This document shows, piece by piece, positions 16,718 through 25,283 of a stretch of 60,732 nt of DNA. This DNA is from Streptomyces sp. DH41 (GTDB taxonomy: Bacteria; Actinomycetota; Actinomycetes; Streptomycetales; Streptomycetaceae), in the NCBI RefSeq assembly GCF_029813785.1, contig NZ_JARVKY010000036.1:1-60732 (forward strand). Reading direction: 5' to 3'. Every line of letters starts with the position of its first letter. The stretch's first letter is position 1. The notes below the pieces were generated by a model. It was not told the origin of the DNA. It saw only the letters and a list, made by a program, of their open reading frames with translations, and searched no databases. The position numbers and the translations under genes are program-made.

Positions 16718-17699
16718 GGGTCACCTCCGTGGTCTCGCCCAGGGCGATCCGGGCCAGGTTCGTCAGGGAGACGGAGCCGGTGTCGAAGTAGTCGCTGTGG
16801 CCGCCGTCGCCGGCCGCGAAGACCCGGGCGCCGAAGTCCGGCGAGAGAGGGTCGGTGCCGAAGCCGACGGTGATGCCGAAGAGGTCGGCGCTGAGGTGCG
16901 GCACGTGTTCCACCCAGTCGTCGGCGCCCCGCGCCGCCCAGATCCGGGCGGCCGTGTGCAGGCCCGCGGCGGAGTCGTCGCCGGTGCCGGGGCTGCCGAC
17001 CAGGGCTATGTCGGTGACGTCCAGTCCGTCGGCGGCGCGGGCGCACACGACCGACCCGTAGGAGTGGCAGAACAGGGCGACGCGGGTGCCGGGGCCGGCG
17101 ACCCCGTGCAGGGTGTCGACCAGGGAGCGCAGCTTCGGGGCGGCACGGTCGGCTCTGCCGGTGGTGGCGACCGTGGTACTGACGGTGCCCGGTGTCTCGT
17201 AGCCCAACCAGGCCACGACCGCGGTACTCGTGCTCTCGGGTGCCTCCGCGGCGAGCTGCCGGTGCAGGGCGAGGGCGGCGGCACGGAACCGGCCGTACGT
17301 GTCGAGGTTCGTGTCGGAGCCCGGGACCAGGACGGCGACGCGGTCCGCGTGGGCCAAGTCGCCGAAGACCTCCGTGGCCAGTCCGGCGCCACGGCCGTCG
17401 AAGGCGAGAAGGCGCCGGGACGGGTCGGCCATCGAGCGGTCCGCCGCCGCACGGTGCCGGTCACCATGGGCGGAGGCCATCCGGGACGCCTCGGCGGCGT
17501 TGGCCCGGTTGGCGGCGTACGCCTCGTCCAGCGTGCCGGCCGTCGGGGCCGCGAGCGCGGCGGGGGCCGGTGCGGGTATCTCGGGACGCGCGGCGCCGGA
17601 GAGAGGGAGAACCACGGCACCACAGATGAGCGCGGCGAGGACAGAGCGACGCCATCTGTTCGCGCGCCGCCGCCAACGTACCGTCGTCCCGGGCCCCAT
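16710..17699 (-). CDS. Exported alpha/beta hydrolase (DUF1023)
   Basis: A 329-residue protein with an N-terminal basic segment (RWRRRANRWRRS) and hydrophobic stretch (VLAALICGAVVLPLSGAA), so it is probably exported or membrane-anchored. The catalytic serine is in VALFCHSYGSVV (about residue 210). The acidic residue and histidine of the triad are expected in GITVGFGTDPL and GDGGHSDYF. The AYAANRANAAE segment is typical of actinobacterial DUF1023 proteins. The substrate is unknown. The stop overlaps the acyltransferase start; together they may modify and trim an envelope ester (inference). Confidence 0.85.
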   Translation of the reverse strand: MGPGTTVRWRRRANRWRRSVLAALICGAVVLPLSGAARPEIPAPAPAALAAPTAGTLDEAYAANRANAAEASRMASAHGDRHRAAADRSMADPSRRLLAFDGRGAGLATEVFGDLAHADRVAVLVPGSDTNLDTYGRFRAAALALHRQLAAEAPESTSTAVVAWLGYETPGTVSTTVATTGRADRAAPKLRSLVDTLHGVAGPGTRVALFCHSYGSVVCARAADGLDVTDIALVGSPGTGDDSAAGLHTAARIWAARGADDWVEHVPHLSADLFGITVGFGTDPLSPDFGARVFAAGDGGHSDYFDTGSVSLTNLARIALGETTEVTHD

Positions 17700-17884
17700 G
17701 GCCTCTCCCCTCCAGCTCGCCCGACCATCGGGCTTGTCTGTAAGGGAAGTTATGAATCGCGTGAGGTAACCCGCGTCCCGCCAGGGGACTCATCTGCGGG
17801 GTAGCTCTCAAGTACTACGGGTACGGTCCTGACACGACCGAGAAACCGCACCTAGCTCATCTGAGCGGGCCGAGGACATCGCAA

Positions 17885-17905
17885 GGAAAAAGTTCACGCT
17901 TTTCC
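17885..17905. terminator. Weak hairpin downstream of the formamidase gene
   Basis: GGAAAA and TTTTCC pair around a 9-nt loop, about 22 nt after the formamidase stop, in an AT-rich patch. It is a modest candidate terminator. Confidence 0.3.
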
Positions 17906-17926
17906 GCACCACCCCCTCCGCCACGC

Positions 17927-18832
17927 TCACCAAGCCAGCTGCGCGATCTCCTCCGCCACCACCGCGCACGCGTCCGCCGCCGGATCGATCAGCGGGTAGT
18001 GACCGACGTCCTCCAGCAGCGTCACGCCCACCACCTCGCCGGCCTTCGCCGCCGCGTCGGCATACGACTCGGCGACCTCCTGCGGAACATCCACGTCGGC
18101 ACGGCCCTGGACCAGGGTCGTCGCGATCCCGGTGGGCAGCAGCAGCGCCGGGTCGGCGTAGGGCCGGCGCTCGGCGAACAGTTCCGCCCCGCCCAGGAAC
18201 TGCCGCGCCGCACCGCCGCACACGTCGAGCTTGTCGGCGACCTCGAAGTCGGCGATCGGCGCGAGGGCGACGACACCACGCAGGGGCGCCGGGCGGTCGG
18301 TGCGCCATGGCGCGTCGACGGGCAGCAGGTGCCGGGCGGCCGCCCACAGAGCGAGGTGACCGCCGGCCGAGTGGCCGGTGAGCACGACCCGGCGCGCGTC
18401 GGCCCCGGGAAGGTACTGCCGCAACAGCGCCGGCAGCGCGTCCAGTGCGGCCGCCACGTCGTCGAAGGTGTCGGGCCAACGCCCCGCGACAGGGCCGTCC
18501 CCCTCCCCGCCCCGCCCGACGCCTTCCGCCCCACGCCGGTACTCCACACTGGCCACCGCAAGGCCCCGGCGGGCCAGGAAGCCGGCGAACGGGCTGACAT
18601 GGCGGCGGTCGTACGGTGCTCGCCAGGAGCCTCCGTGCAGAACGACCACCATGGGAGCGGCACCGCCCGGGCCCTCGGATCCCTGCGGGGCGTAGAAGTC
18701 GATCACCTGGTCGGGGTGGTCGCCGTACACAGCGGTGCTGTCGGGATCGACCGCCGGGTGCGAAAAGGCCGATTCCTCCTCCGCGGCGCCCCTCGCGGCA
18801 GCGGTGACCGGTCCTGCGGCGGCGTCCGGCAT
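17927..18832 (-). CDS. Alpha/beta hydrolase, probable kynurenine formamidase
   Basis: Probably hydrolyses N-formylkynurenine to kynurenine. The 301-residue esterase-fold protein has the oxyanion HGGSW motif (VVVLHGGSWRAPYD), the nucleophile serine in VLTGHSAGGHLALW, an aspartate in VQGRADVDVP and the histidine in LEDVGHYPLI. The function rests on location: kynureninase and tryptophan dioxygenase are the next genes on the same strand. ATG 18832 is preferred over TTG 18838 because GAGAGG is about 6 nt upstream. A 148-bp gap separates it from kynureninase, so it may have its own promoter. Confidence 0.82.
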   Translation of the reverse strand: MPDAAAGPVTAAARGAAEEESAFSHPAVDPDSTAVYGDHPDQVIDFYAPQGSEGPGGAAPMVVVLHGGSWRAPYDRRHVSPFAGFLARRGLAVASVEYRRGAEGVGRGGEGDGPVAGRWPDTFDDVAAALDALPALLRQYLPGADARRVVLTGHSAGGHLALWAAARHLLPVDAPWRTDRPAPLRGVVALAPIADFEVADKLDVCGGAARQFLGGAELFAERRPYADPALLLPTGIATTLVQGRADVDVPQEVAESYADAAAKAGEVVGVTLLEDVGHYPLIDPAADACAVVAEEIAQLAW

Positions 18833-18980
18833 GCTCAACCTCTCAGCGGCGAAACGGTGTTGGCTGACCGGGGAACGAAATCGGCCGTTGGCGGGACGGT
18901 ATCAGGCCGGTGACGTGCGCCGACATGGGGATGTGACGCTGGGTGAGGGCCGAGCGTCCCGCCCGGTCCTCACCCGCCCG

Positions 18981-20240
18981 TCACACCAGCGTCTCCCCCA
19001 GCACCCGCGCCGCCCGCTCCACGTCCGCGAAGCCGACGTACAACGGCGTGAAGCCGAAGCGCAGGACGTCCGGGGCACGGAAGTCCCCGACCACACCGCG
19101 TTCGATCAGCCGCTTCATGACGTCACCGGCGTCGTCACAGCGCAGGGCGACCTGGCTGCCCCGCTCGGCGTGCGCCGCCGGAGTCAGGGACTCCACCCGG
19201 CCGTCCGGGACGTACTCCCCGACGCAGCGCAGGAAGAAGTCGGTCAGCGCCAGGGACTTGGCCCGCACCGCTTCCACCGACACCCCGTCCCACACGTCCA
19301 GCGCCGCCTCCAGAGCGAGCAGCGAGAGGATGTCCGGCGTGCCGACCCGGCCGCGCGGCGCGCCGGACGCCGGGGCGTACGCGGGCCGCATGCCGAAGGG
19401 CTCGGCGTGCGAGTTCCAGCCCGGCAGCGGGGAGTCGAAGCGGTCCTGAAGGCCGTGGCGCACATACAGGAACGCGGGCGAACCGGGGCCGCCGTTGAGG
19501 TACTTGTAGGTGCAGCCGACCGCCAGGTCGACGCCGTGCTCGTCGAGGCCGACCGGCAGCGCGCCCGCGCTGTGGCACAGGTCCCAGACGACGTACGCCC
19601 CCGCCTGGTGCGCCGCGGCCGTGAGCGCGGGCAGGTCGTGCAGCCGGCCCGTGCGGTAGTCGACGTGGTTGAGCAGGACGGCGGCGGTCCGGTCGCCGAG
19701 CGCCGCCGGCATCTCGGCCGGGACCACGGGGCGCAGGGCGCAGCCCGTCATCCGGGCCGCCGACTCGGCGATGTATCCGTCCGTCGGGAAGGTGGTGGCG
19801 TCGACGAGGATCTCGTCCCGGTCCGCACCGCTCCCCCGGCCCGCACCGCTCTCCCGGCCGACGCCATGCGCACGGCCGGCACCGTCGTCCTCTCCCGCCA
19901 TCCGTACGGCCGCGACGAGCGCCTTGAACACGTTGACGCTCGTCGAGTCGCCCACCACGATCTGCCCGGCCGCCGCCCCGAGGAGCGGAGCGATCCGGTC
20001 GCCGATCCGCTCGGGCGCGGTCCACCAGCCGCTCTCCTCCCACGACCGGATGCGCAGCTCGCCCCACTGGCGGCGTACGACGTCCTCCACGCGCGCGGGG
20101 ACACCGGCCGGGAGGGCACCGAGCGAGTTGCCGTCCAGGTAGACGACGTCGTCCAGGACGAACCGCTCACGCAGTGCCGCCAGCTCGTCGGCGGCGTCCA
20201 GCTTCTCGGCCTCAGCCGCGAGTTCGGAAATCTCAGACAT
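18981..20240 (-). CDS. kynU: Kynureninase
   Basis: PLP enzyme that cleaves kynurenine to anthranilate and alanine. The 419-residue protein shows YLDGNSLGALP near the start, GDSTSVNVFK, WDLCHSAGALPV, and the PLP lysine in VGCTYKYLNGGPGSPAFLYV. An insertion of about 25 residues rich in Gly, Arg and Ala (GAGRAHGVGRESGAGRGSGADRD region, residues ~113-137) sits in a surface loop and looks like a minisatellite expansion. The ATG at 20240 overlaps the 3' end of the dioxygenase gene by 8 bp, showing coupling. The open extension to 20663 is antisense/out-of-frame dioxygenase sequence. Confidence 0.94.
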   Translation of the reverse strand: MSEISELAAEAEKLDAADELAALRERFVLDDVVYLDGNSLGALPAGVPARVEDVVRRQWGELRIRSWEESGWWTAPERIGDRIAPLLGAAAGQIVVGDSTSVNVFKALVAAVRMAGEDDGAGRAHGVGRESGAGRGSGADRDEILVDATTFPTDGYIAESAARMTGCALRPVVPAEMPAALGDRTAAVLLNHVDYRTGRLHDLPALTAAAHQAGAYVVWDLCHSAGALPVGLDEHGVDLAVGCTYKYLNGGPGSPAFLYVRHGLQDRFDSPLPGWNSHAEPFGMRPAYAPASGAPRGRVGTPDILSLLALEAALDVWDGVSVEAVRAKSLALTDFFLRCVGEYVPDGRVESLTPAAHAERGSQVALRCDDAGDVMKRLIERGVVGDFRAPDVLRFGFTPLYVGFADVERAARVLGETLV

Positions 20241-21048
20241 ACGACCGCGCCGTCCACAGCTCGGGGAACACATTGCCGCGGGCCCGCTTCTCCAGCCAGG
20301 CCACCCCGGCGGAGCCACCCGTACCGGTCTTGGAGCCCATCGCGCGGCGGGTGGCGACCAGGTGGTCGTTGCGCCAGCGCCACACCAGTTCGGCGACGTC
20401 GGTGAGCGCCTCGCCGAGGCGGGCCAGCTCGCCGTTCTGGTCACCCGCGTAGACGGCCGTCCAGGCGGCCTCCACCTCGGGCGCCGCCTCGTACTTCCGG
20501 GTGACGTCGCGCCGGAGCACGGCGTCCGGGATGTCGTACCCGTGCCGGGCGAGCAGCCGGACCACCTCGTCGTACAGGCTCGGCTCATGCAGGGCCTTCT
20601 CCAGCTCCGCGTGGACACGTGGGGAGCCGCGGTGCGGGACGAGCATGGACGCGGACTTGTCACCGAGCAGGAACTCCAGACGGCGGTACATCGCCGACTG
20701 GAAGCCGGACCCCTCGCCGAGGGAGCTGCGGTACGAGTTGAACTGGGCGGGCGTGAGGCCCGCGAGCGGCGTCCAGGAGGCGTTCAGCGCCTCCAGCTCC
20801 CGCACCGAGCGCTTCAGCGCGTCGGTCGCCACCTGGATCCGGTCCTCGCGCAGGGCGCGGGCGGCCGTCTCCCACTCGTGGACGATGACGGTGAACCACA
20901 GCTCCATGACCTGGGTCGTGACCAGGAAGACCATCTCTCCGGGATCGTCGGAGAGGGTGTGCTGGAGGTGGGTGAGCACGTCCGCCTTGACGTAGTCCTC
21001 GTACGGCGTGCTGCCCTCGAAGTCGAGATTCGGGGCTTCGTGGGACAT
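20233..21048 (-). CDS. kynA: Tryptophan 2,3-dioxygenase
   Basis: Heme enzyme that opens the tryptophan indole ring to N-formylkynurenine, the first step of the kynurenine route. The 271-residue protein has YEDYVKADVLTHLQ, the distal-side TTQVMELWFTVIVHEW, SYRSSLGEGSGFQSAMYRRLEFLLG and WRNDHLVATRRAMGSKTGTGGSAGVAWL, all standard blocks, with normal length. The ATG follows AGGAGA by 6 nt. Overlap with kynureninase places both in one operon. Together with the formamidase the set converts tryptophan to anthranilate. Confidence 0.96.
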   Translation of the reverse strand: MSHEAPNLDFEGSTPYEDYVKADVLTHLQHTLSDDPGEMVFLVTTQVMELWFTVIVHEWETAARALREDRIQVATDALKRSVRELEALNASWTPLAGLTPAQFNSYRSSLGEGSGFQSAMYRRLEFLLGDKSASMLVPHRGSPRVHAELEKALHEPSLYDEVVRLLARHGYDIPDAVLRRDVTRKYEAAPEVEAAWTAVYAGDQNGELARLGEALTDVAELVWRWRNDHLVATRRAMGSKTGTGGSAGVAWLEKRARGNVFPELWTARSYV

Positions 21049-21207
21049 CGCTGTCTCCTGATGTGCACTTCGGGTAGCGGTCCGCCCTGCCGTTACCGAC
21101 ACGGGGCCCCGGTCCCCAACGTCATCCTCCGCAATCGTCGCAGGAAACCGCAAGGCCCGCCTGCGCACGGCAGACGGGCCAGGGGACGTGAGGTGTCGGG
21201 TCCCGGG

Positions 21208-21621
21208 TCAGCCCAGTACCTCGGCCGCCGTCGGCGAGGAGTCCTTCAGGAACTGGCTGCAGCGCTCGTACTCCTCCTTCTCGCCGATCGCCTGGGCCGC
21301 GCGGGCGAGGGCGTGCAGGGCGCGCAGGAAACCGCGGTTCGGCTCGTGCTCCCAGGGCACCGGGCCGTGGCCCTTCCAGCCGCTGCGGCGCAGGGAGTCC
21401 AGGCCGCGGTGGTAGCCGGTACGGGCGTACGCGTACGACTCCACGACGCCGCCCCGCTCGAACGCCTCGTCGGCCAGCTGTGCCCAGGCCAGCGAGGACG
21501 TCGGGTACTTCGCGGCGACGTCGGCGGGCGAGGTCCCGCCCGCCAGCAGCTCGCGCGGCCCCGGGTCGTCGGGGAGGTGGGTCGGGGGCGGTCCCCCGAG
21601 AAGGTTCTCGTGAATGGCCAT
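21208..21621 (-). CDS. DUF3151-family protein
   Basis: A 137-residue helical, TPR-like cytosolic protein of the actinobacterial DUF3151 family. Recognisable blocks are HENLLGGPPPTHLPDD, SLAWAQLADEAF, AYARTGYHRGLDSLRRSGWKG and EPNRGFLRALHALARAAQAIGE. The function is unknown; in actinobacteria it commonly follows fba, as here. The ATG at 21621 has no strong ribosome site, and GTG 21627 is an alternative. A strong hairpin (21659-21699) lies only 38 bp upstream, so expression may depend on readthrough. Confidence 0.85.
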   Translation of the reverse strand: MAIHENLLGGPPPTHLPDDPGPRELLAGGTSPADVAAKYPTSSLAWAQLADEAFERGGVVESYAYARTGYHRGLDSLRRSGWKGHGPVPWEHEPNRGFLRALHALARAAQAIGEKEEYERCSQFLKDSSPTAAEVLG

Positions 21622-21658
21622 GGGCACAAGTCTGCGTCATGCCGTCGGCATACGTACG

Positions 21659-21699
21659 CGGGCCCGGCACCTCAGGAGAATCCTGAGCTGCCGGGCCCG
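21659..21699. terminator. Long hairpin between fba and DUF3151
   Basis: CGGGCCCGGCA pairs with TGCCGGGCCCG (11 bp). After one C-C mismatch, CTCAGGA pairs with TCCTGAG (7 bp) around a GAA loop. It sits 58 bp after the fba stop and just before the DUF3151 gene. It probably ends most fba transcripts. Confidence 0.8.
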
Positions 21700-21757
21700 G
21701 CGCGAACGACATGGCGCGGACGGCGCGCGGTGGCCGTCGCTTGATCCGCGGGGAGCG

Positions 21758-22789
21758 TTACTTGATCTTCTGGCCCGCCGAGCGCAGGTGGCCACAGGCC
21801 TCGACGACGCGCGCGGCCATGCCGGCCTCGGCCAGCTTGCCCCACGTGCGCGGGTCGTAGGTCTTCTTGTTGCCGACCTCGCCGTCGACCTTCAGGACGC
21901 CGTCGTAGTTGCTGAACATGTGGTCGACGACCGGACGCGTGAAGGCGTACTGGGTGTCCGTGTCGATGTTCATCTTGACCACGCCGTTCTCCAGCGCGGT
22001 CGCGATCTCCTCGGCGGAGGAGCCGGAGCCGCCGTGGAAGACGAAGTCGAACGGCTTGCTGCCGGCCGGCTGACCGTACTTCGCGGCGATGCCCTCGTTC
22101 AGCTCCTTGAGCAGCTCGGGGCGGAGCACGACGTTGCCCGGCTTGTACACGCCGTGCACGTTGCCGAAGGACGCGGCGAGCAGGTAGCGGCCCTTCTCGC
22201 TCAGGCCCAGGGCCTCGACGGTGCGGACCGCGTCGTCGACCGTCGTGTAGAGGGAGTCGTTGATCTCGTGGGAGACACCGTCCTCCTCACCGCCGGTCGG
22301 GGTGATCTCGACCTCGAGGATGATCCTGGCGGCGCGGGCGCGCTCCAGCAGCTCCTGGGCGATGGAGAGGTTGTCGGCCAGCGTCTCGGCCGAGCCGTCC
22401 CACATGTGGGACTGGAACAGCGGGTTGCGGCCGGCCTTGACGCGCTCCTCGGAGACCGCCAGCAGGGGACGCACGTACCCGTCGAGCTTGTCCTTCGGGC
22501 AGTGGTCCGTGTGCAGGGCGACGGTGACGTCGTACTTCTCGGCCACGATGTGCGCGAACTCGGCGAGGGCGACGGCGCCGGTCACCATGTCCTTGCTGTG
22601 CTGGCCGCCCAGGAACTCGGCACCGCCGGTGGAGATCTGGACGATGCCGTCGCTCTCCGCCTCCGCGAAACCGCGCAGGGCCGCGTGCAGCGTCTGGGAA
22701 GAGGTCACGTTGATGGCCGGGTAGGCGAACTTTCCTGCCTTCGCCCGGTCCAGCATCTCGTTGTAGACCTCGGGAGTTGCGATGGGCAT
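21758..22789 (-). CDS. fba: Class II fructose-bisphosphate aldolase
   Basis: Zinc-dependent glycolytic/gluconeogenic enzyme that interconverts fructose 1,6-bisphosphate with dihydroxyacetone phosphate and glyceraldehyde 3-phosphate. The 343-residue protein shows ALHTDHCPKDKLD (zinc/catalytic, residues ~95-107), EVEITPTGGEEDGV, SFGNVHGVYKPGNV and FVFHGGSGSS, and the phosphate-binding VVKMNIDTDTQYAFTR. Length is normal for the class IIa form. A strong hairpin downstream separates it from DUF3151. A 142-bp gap from pyrE suggests its own promoter, as expected for a highly expressed gene. Confidence 0.97.
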   Translation of the reverse strand: MPIATPEVYNEMLDRAKAGKFAYPAINVTSSQTLHAALRGFAEAESDGIVQISTGGAEFLGGQHSKDMVTGAVALAEFAHIVAEKYDVTVALHTDHCPKDKLDGYVRPLLAVSEERVKAGRNPLFQSHMWDGSAETLADNLSIAQELLERARAARIILEVEITPTGGEEDGVSHEINDSLYTTVDDAVRTVEALGLSEKGRYLLAASFGNVHGVYKPGNVVLRPELLKELNEGIAAKYGQPAGSKPFDFVFHGGSGSSAEEIATALENGVVKMNIDTDTQYAFTRPVVDHMFSNYDGVLKVDGEVGNKKTYDPRTWGKLAEAGMAARVVEACGHLRSAGQKIK

Positions 22790-22931
22790 GTCCGCTCCTT
22801 GTATGTGCGGGGGGCGTGATTGGTGCTTACGGCCCTGACCTAGACCTGGGGGGCGACGTCATCGTCGGCCCCATCCTTCCAGACGACGCGGGATACTCCG
22901 AGTGGACGTCCGTCCCGGCCCCGGGGCCGCC

Positions 22932-23480
22932 TCAGTCCAGGCCCAGCTCGTCCTTGTCGTACGCGTACCGGTACGGCACCCCGGCGCCCTCCTGGATCTT
23001 CTCGGCGGCGCCCGTCGCCCGGTCGACGATCGTCGCCACGGCCACGACCTCCGCACCGGCCTCGCGCACGGCCTCGACGGCGGTCAGCGGCGAGCCGCCG
23101 GTGGTGGAGGTGTCCTCGACGACCAGGACGCGGCGGCCCCTGATGTCCGGACCCTCGACGCGCCGCTGCAGACCGTGCGCCTTGGCGGCCTTGCGGACGA
23201 CGAAGGCGTCCAGCTTGCGGCCCCGCGCGGCGGCCGCGTGCAGCATGCTCGCGGCGACCGGGTCGGCGCCCATGGTCAGCCCGCCCACCGCGTCGAAGTC
23301 CAGGTCGGCGGTCAGGTCCAGCAGCACCTGCCCGACCAGCGGCGCGGCCTCGCCGTCCAGGGTGATGCGGCGCAGGTCGACGTAGTAGTCGGCCTCGAGA
23401 CCCGAGGAGAGGGTCACCTTGCCGTGCACCACGGCCTTGTCCTTGATCTGCTGCAGCAGCGCCGCGCGTACATCCGTCAT
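22932..23480 (-). CDS. pyrE: Orotate phosphoribosyltransferase
   Basis: Converts orotate and PRPP to OMP in pyrimidine synthesis. The 182-residue protein has the PRPP loop VLVVEDTSTTGGSPLTAVEAV (shown in part; residues ~115-130), the GGLTMGADPVAASM block and the N-terminal LSSGLEADYYVDLR typical of PyrE. It is 10 bp downstream of the aldose-epimerase gene on the same strand, so the two are probably cotranscribed. It is not linked to the main pyr operon in this window. Confidence 0.95.
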   Translation of the reverse strand: MTDVRAALLQQIKDKAVVHGKVTLSSGLEADYYVDLRRITLDGEAAPLVGQVLLDLTADLDFDAVGGLTMGADPVAASMLHAAAARGRKLDAFVVRKAAKAHGLQRRVEGPDIRGRRVLVVEDTSTTGGSPLTAVEAVREAGAEVVAVATIVDRATGAAEKIQEGAGVPYRYAYDKDELGLD

Positions 23481-23490
23481 GTACGTCAGC

Positions 23491-24288
23491 TTAAAGGCGC
23501 CGCCAGCTCCAGGTCGTCGTGGCCTCCAGCGGCTCCAGGGGCGTGACCAGGCGCGGGAGGGTGTTCAGGCCGTTGGGCGGGCCGGTCTGCGGCTCCACAC
23601 AGACGGCGGCCTCCTGCTCGTCGTAGACGACGGCCCACTGCTCCGGGCTGGTCACCCTCAGTTCCAGCCGCTGGGGCCAGGTGAGGGTGACGTCGACACC
23701 GTCCGGCATGCCGAAGCAGTCGTCCCAGGGGCCCGGCTTCGGCTCGACGCGGTCGCCGGTGGGCAGGTGGTCGTCGCCGCGCTCCTCCTGCCAGGCGGGG
23801 TCGAAGGCGATCGCCACACCCGCGCCGTCCTCGCCGCCCAGGGTCCGGTTGAACCACGGGTGCCAGCCGATCTGCGCCGGGAAGGACGAGTCGTACGTCT
23901 CCACGGCCATTGTCAGCGTCAGAGCGTCCTCGGCGAGCGCGATCACCTGGGTGACACGGCCGGTGTAGGGCCAGGGGTCGGTCAGGTCGTACGTGATGAC
24001 GGCCTCGTCCCCGGTGACACGGGCGGTGTGCCAGGCGGCGTCGCGGGCGGTGCCGTGGATGGCGTGCGGCGGGGAGTTGAGCGGCATCTGGCGGACGGCG
24101 GCGCCGTCCCGGAAGCGGCCCTCGCGGATCCGGCCGCACCAGGGGACCATCGGGAAGCAGCCGTACCGCTCGCCCTGACGGAGCAGTTCCGTGCCGCCGA
24201 CGCGCAGCCCGCCGATCCGGCCGCCGTTGCCCGGCAGCACGGTCGCCTCCGCGTCACCCGCGGTCAGCGTGATGGGTTCGTTACTCAC
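23491..24288 (-). CDS. Aldose 1-epimerase family protein
   Basis: A 265-residue galactose-mutarotase-fold protein. Visible blocks are PGNGGRIGGLRVGGTELL near the N-terminus, FPMVPWCGRIREGRF, the catalytic-region NSPPHAIHGTARDAAW (with histidine), IGWHPWFNRTL with the second histidine, and CVEPQTGPPNGLNT with the catalytic glutamate. It would interconvert alpha and beta anomers of an unspecified hexose. It lies directly upstream of pyrE with a 10-bp gap. Confidence 0.9.
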   Translation of the reverse strand: MSNEPITLTAGDAEATVLPGNGGRIGGLRVGGTELLRQGERYGCFPMVPWCGRIREGRFRDGAAVRQMPLNSPPHAIHGTARDAAWHTARVTGDEAVITYDLTDPWPYTGRVTQVIALAEDALTLTMAVETYDSSFPAQIGWHPWFNRTLGGEDGAGVAIAFDPAWQEERGDDHLPTGDRVEPKPGPWDDCFGMPDGVDVTLTWPQRLELRVTSPEQWAVVYDEQEAAVCVEPQTGPPNGLNTLPRLVTPLEPLEATTTWSWRRL

Positions 24289-24370
24289 CCCATGACCCTA
24301 CTGGGGTGATCAAGGGCGCCCCACCCGGCCGGGTTCGGAAGCGGTTCGGTCCGACGACTGCGACGGCTGT

Positions 24371-25231
24371 TCAGTGGCGTCTGCGCAGCGCGCGGCCCAA
24401 CACGATCGCCGACGCCACGATCAGCGCCGCCGCGGGGGCGGCCCAGCGCAGGGGGGCACCGACCGCGCTCGTCTGGGGCGCGGGGACAGGCGCGTACCGG
24501 CCACGCGGCGGAGCGTGGTCCACCTCCTCGGCGCTGCGGCCGATCATCGTGCGGCGCGCGTGCGCGGCCTCGGCGGGGGGCTCGGGGGCTTCGGGGGCGG
24601 CGGGGGCGGCGGGGGCATCGGGCGGTCCCGGGGCGCCTGGGGCTCCTGGAGTACCCGGGGCATCCGGGGCTGCCGGGACAGCCGGCTCGTCCCCGACGCC
24701 CTCGTCCATATCCGTGTCCGTGTCCGTGAGGGAGGGCGGAGGGACCTCGGTGTCGAAGATCGAGGTGCGCTGCGGTTCCGTGTCCGCGGCGGGCCGTTCC
24801 TTCGGCTCCTCCGCCGCCGTGCCCAGGTTCTCAGCGAACCGGGTCAGCAGCCGGGCCGTGGCCGACGTCACCGACTCCTCCGGCAGCTCCGTGACGCGCC
24901 CGTCCCCGGTGGCCGTCCCGGTGAACGCGAGGGTGGAGCCGCCGTCGGCATCCCGCACGCGCAGGGTGAGAGCGAGCGTGACCGTGCCGGTGCCGCGCGA
25001 CTCGGTGGCGTCGCCTTCGACGGCGTACGCCCCGTCCTCCCGGGCGGACAGGCGCAGAACACCCCGGTAGGTGATGGAGTGACTGCCGATACGCACCTTC
25101 AGCCGTCCCGCGACGGGCTCGGCCCCGGCGTCCTGCTGGAGCCCCGGAACCGCCCGGGCGACCCGGACGGGGTCGGCCAGCACGTCCCTGAGCCGCTCGG
25201 CCGGAACCGGAACGAACACCTCATGCTCCAT
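24371..25231 (-). CDS. SRPBCC (CoxG-like) protein with a C-terminal membrane anchor
   Basis: A 286-residue protein. Residues 1-150 form an SRPBCC/CoxG-like lipid or ligand-binding fold (EHEVFVPVPAERLRDVLADPVRVARAVPGLQ; GRLKVRIGSHSITYRG; TGTATGDGRVTELPEESVTSATARLLTRF). A disordered Pro/Ala/Gly/Asp-rich linker follows, including collagen-like PGAPGAPGPP units encoded near 24600-24690. The end is a single hydrophobic segment (AAPAAALIVASAIVLGRAL) with basic RRR, giving a tail-anchored topology with the domain in the cytoplasm. The function is unknown; CoxG relatives act in enzyme maturation or membrane recruitment. Confidence 0.85.
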   Translation of the reverse strand: MEHEVFVPVPAERLRDVLADPVRVARAVPGLQQDAGAEPVAGRLKVRIGSHSITYRGVLRLSAREDGAYAVEGDATESRGTGTVTLALTLRVRDADGGSTLAFTGTATGDGRVTELPEESVTSATARLLTRFAENLGTAAEEPKERPAADTEPQRTSIFDTEVPPPSLTDTDTDMDEGVGDEPAVPAAPDAPGTPGAPGAPGPPDAPAAPAAPEAPEPPAEAAHARRTMIGRSAEEVDHAPPRGRYAPVPAPQTSAVGAPLRWAAPAAALIVASAIVLGRALRRRH

Positions 25232-25283
25232 GTCAGCGCAGCCTACCCAGCGGGCGCCCGCTACACCCCCCGGCCGAGCAAAG

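Noticed and set aside
15356..17699. Acyltransferase and DUF1023 hydrolase as a natural-product cluster
   Set aside because: Only two genes, no biosynthetic core enzyme nearby; an envelope role is at least as likely.
22790..22931. Riboswitch or leader between pyrE and fba
   Set aside because: No conserved aptamer pattern or alternative terminator could be recognised by eye.
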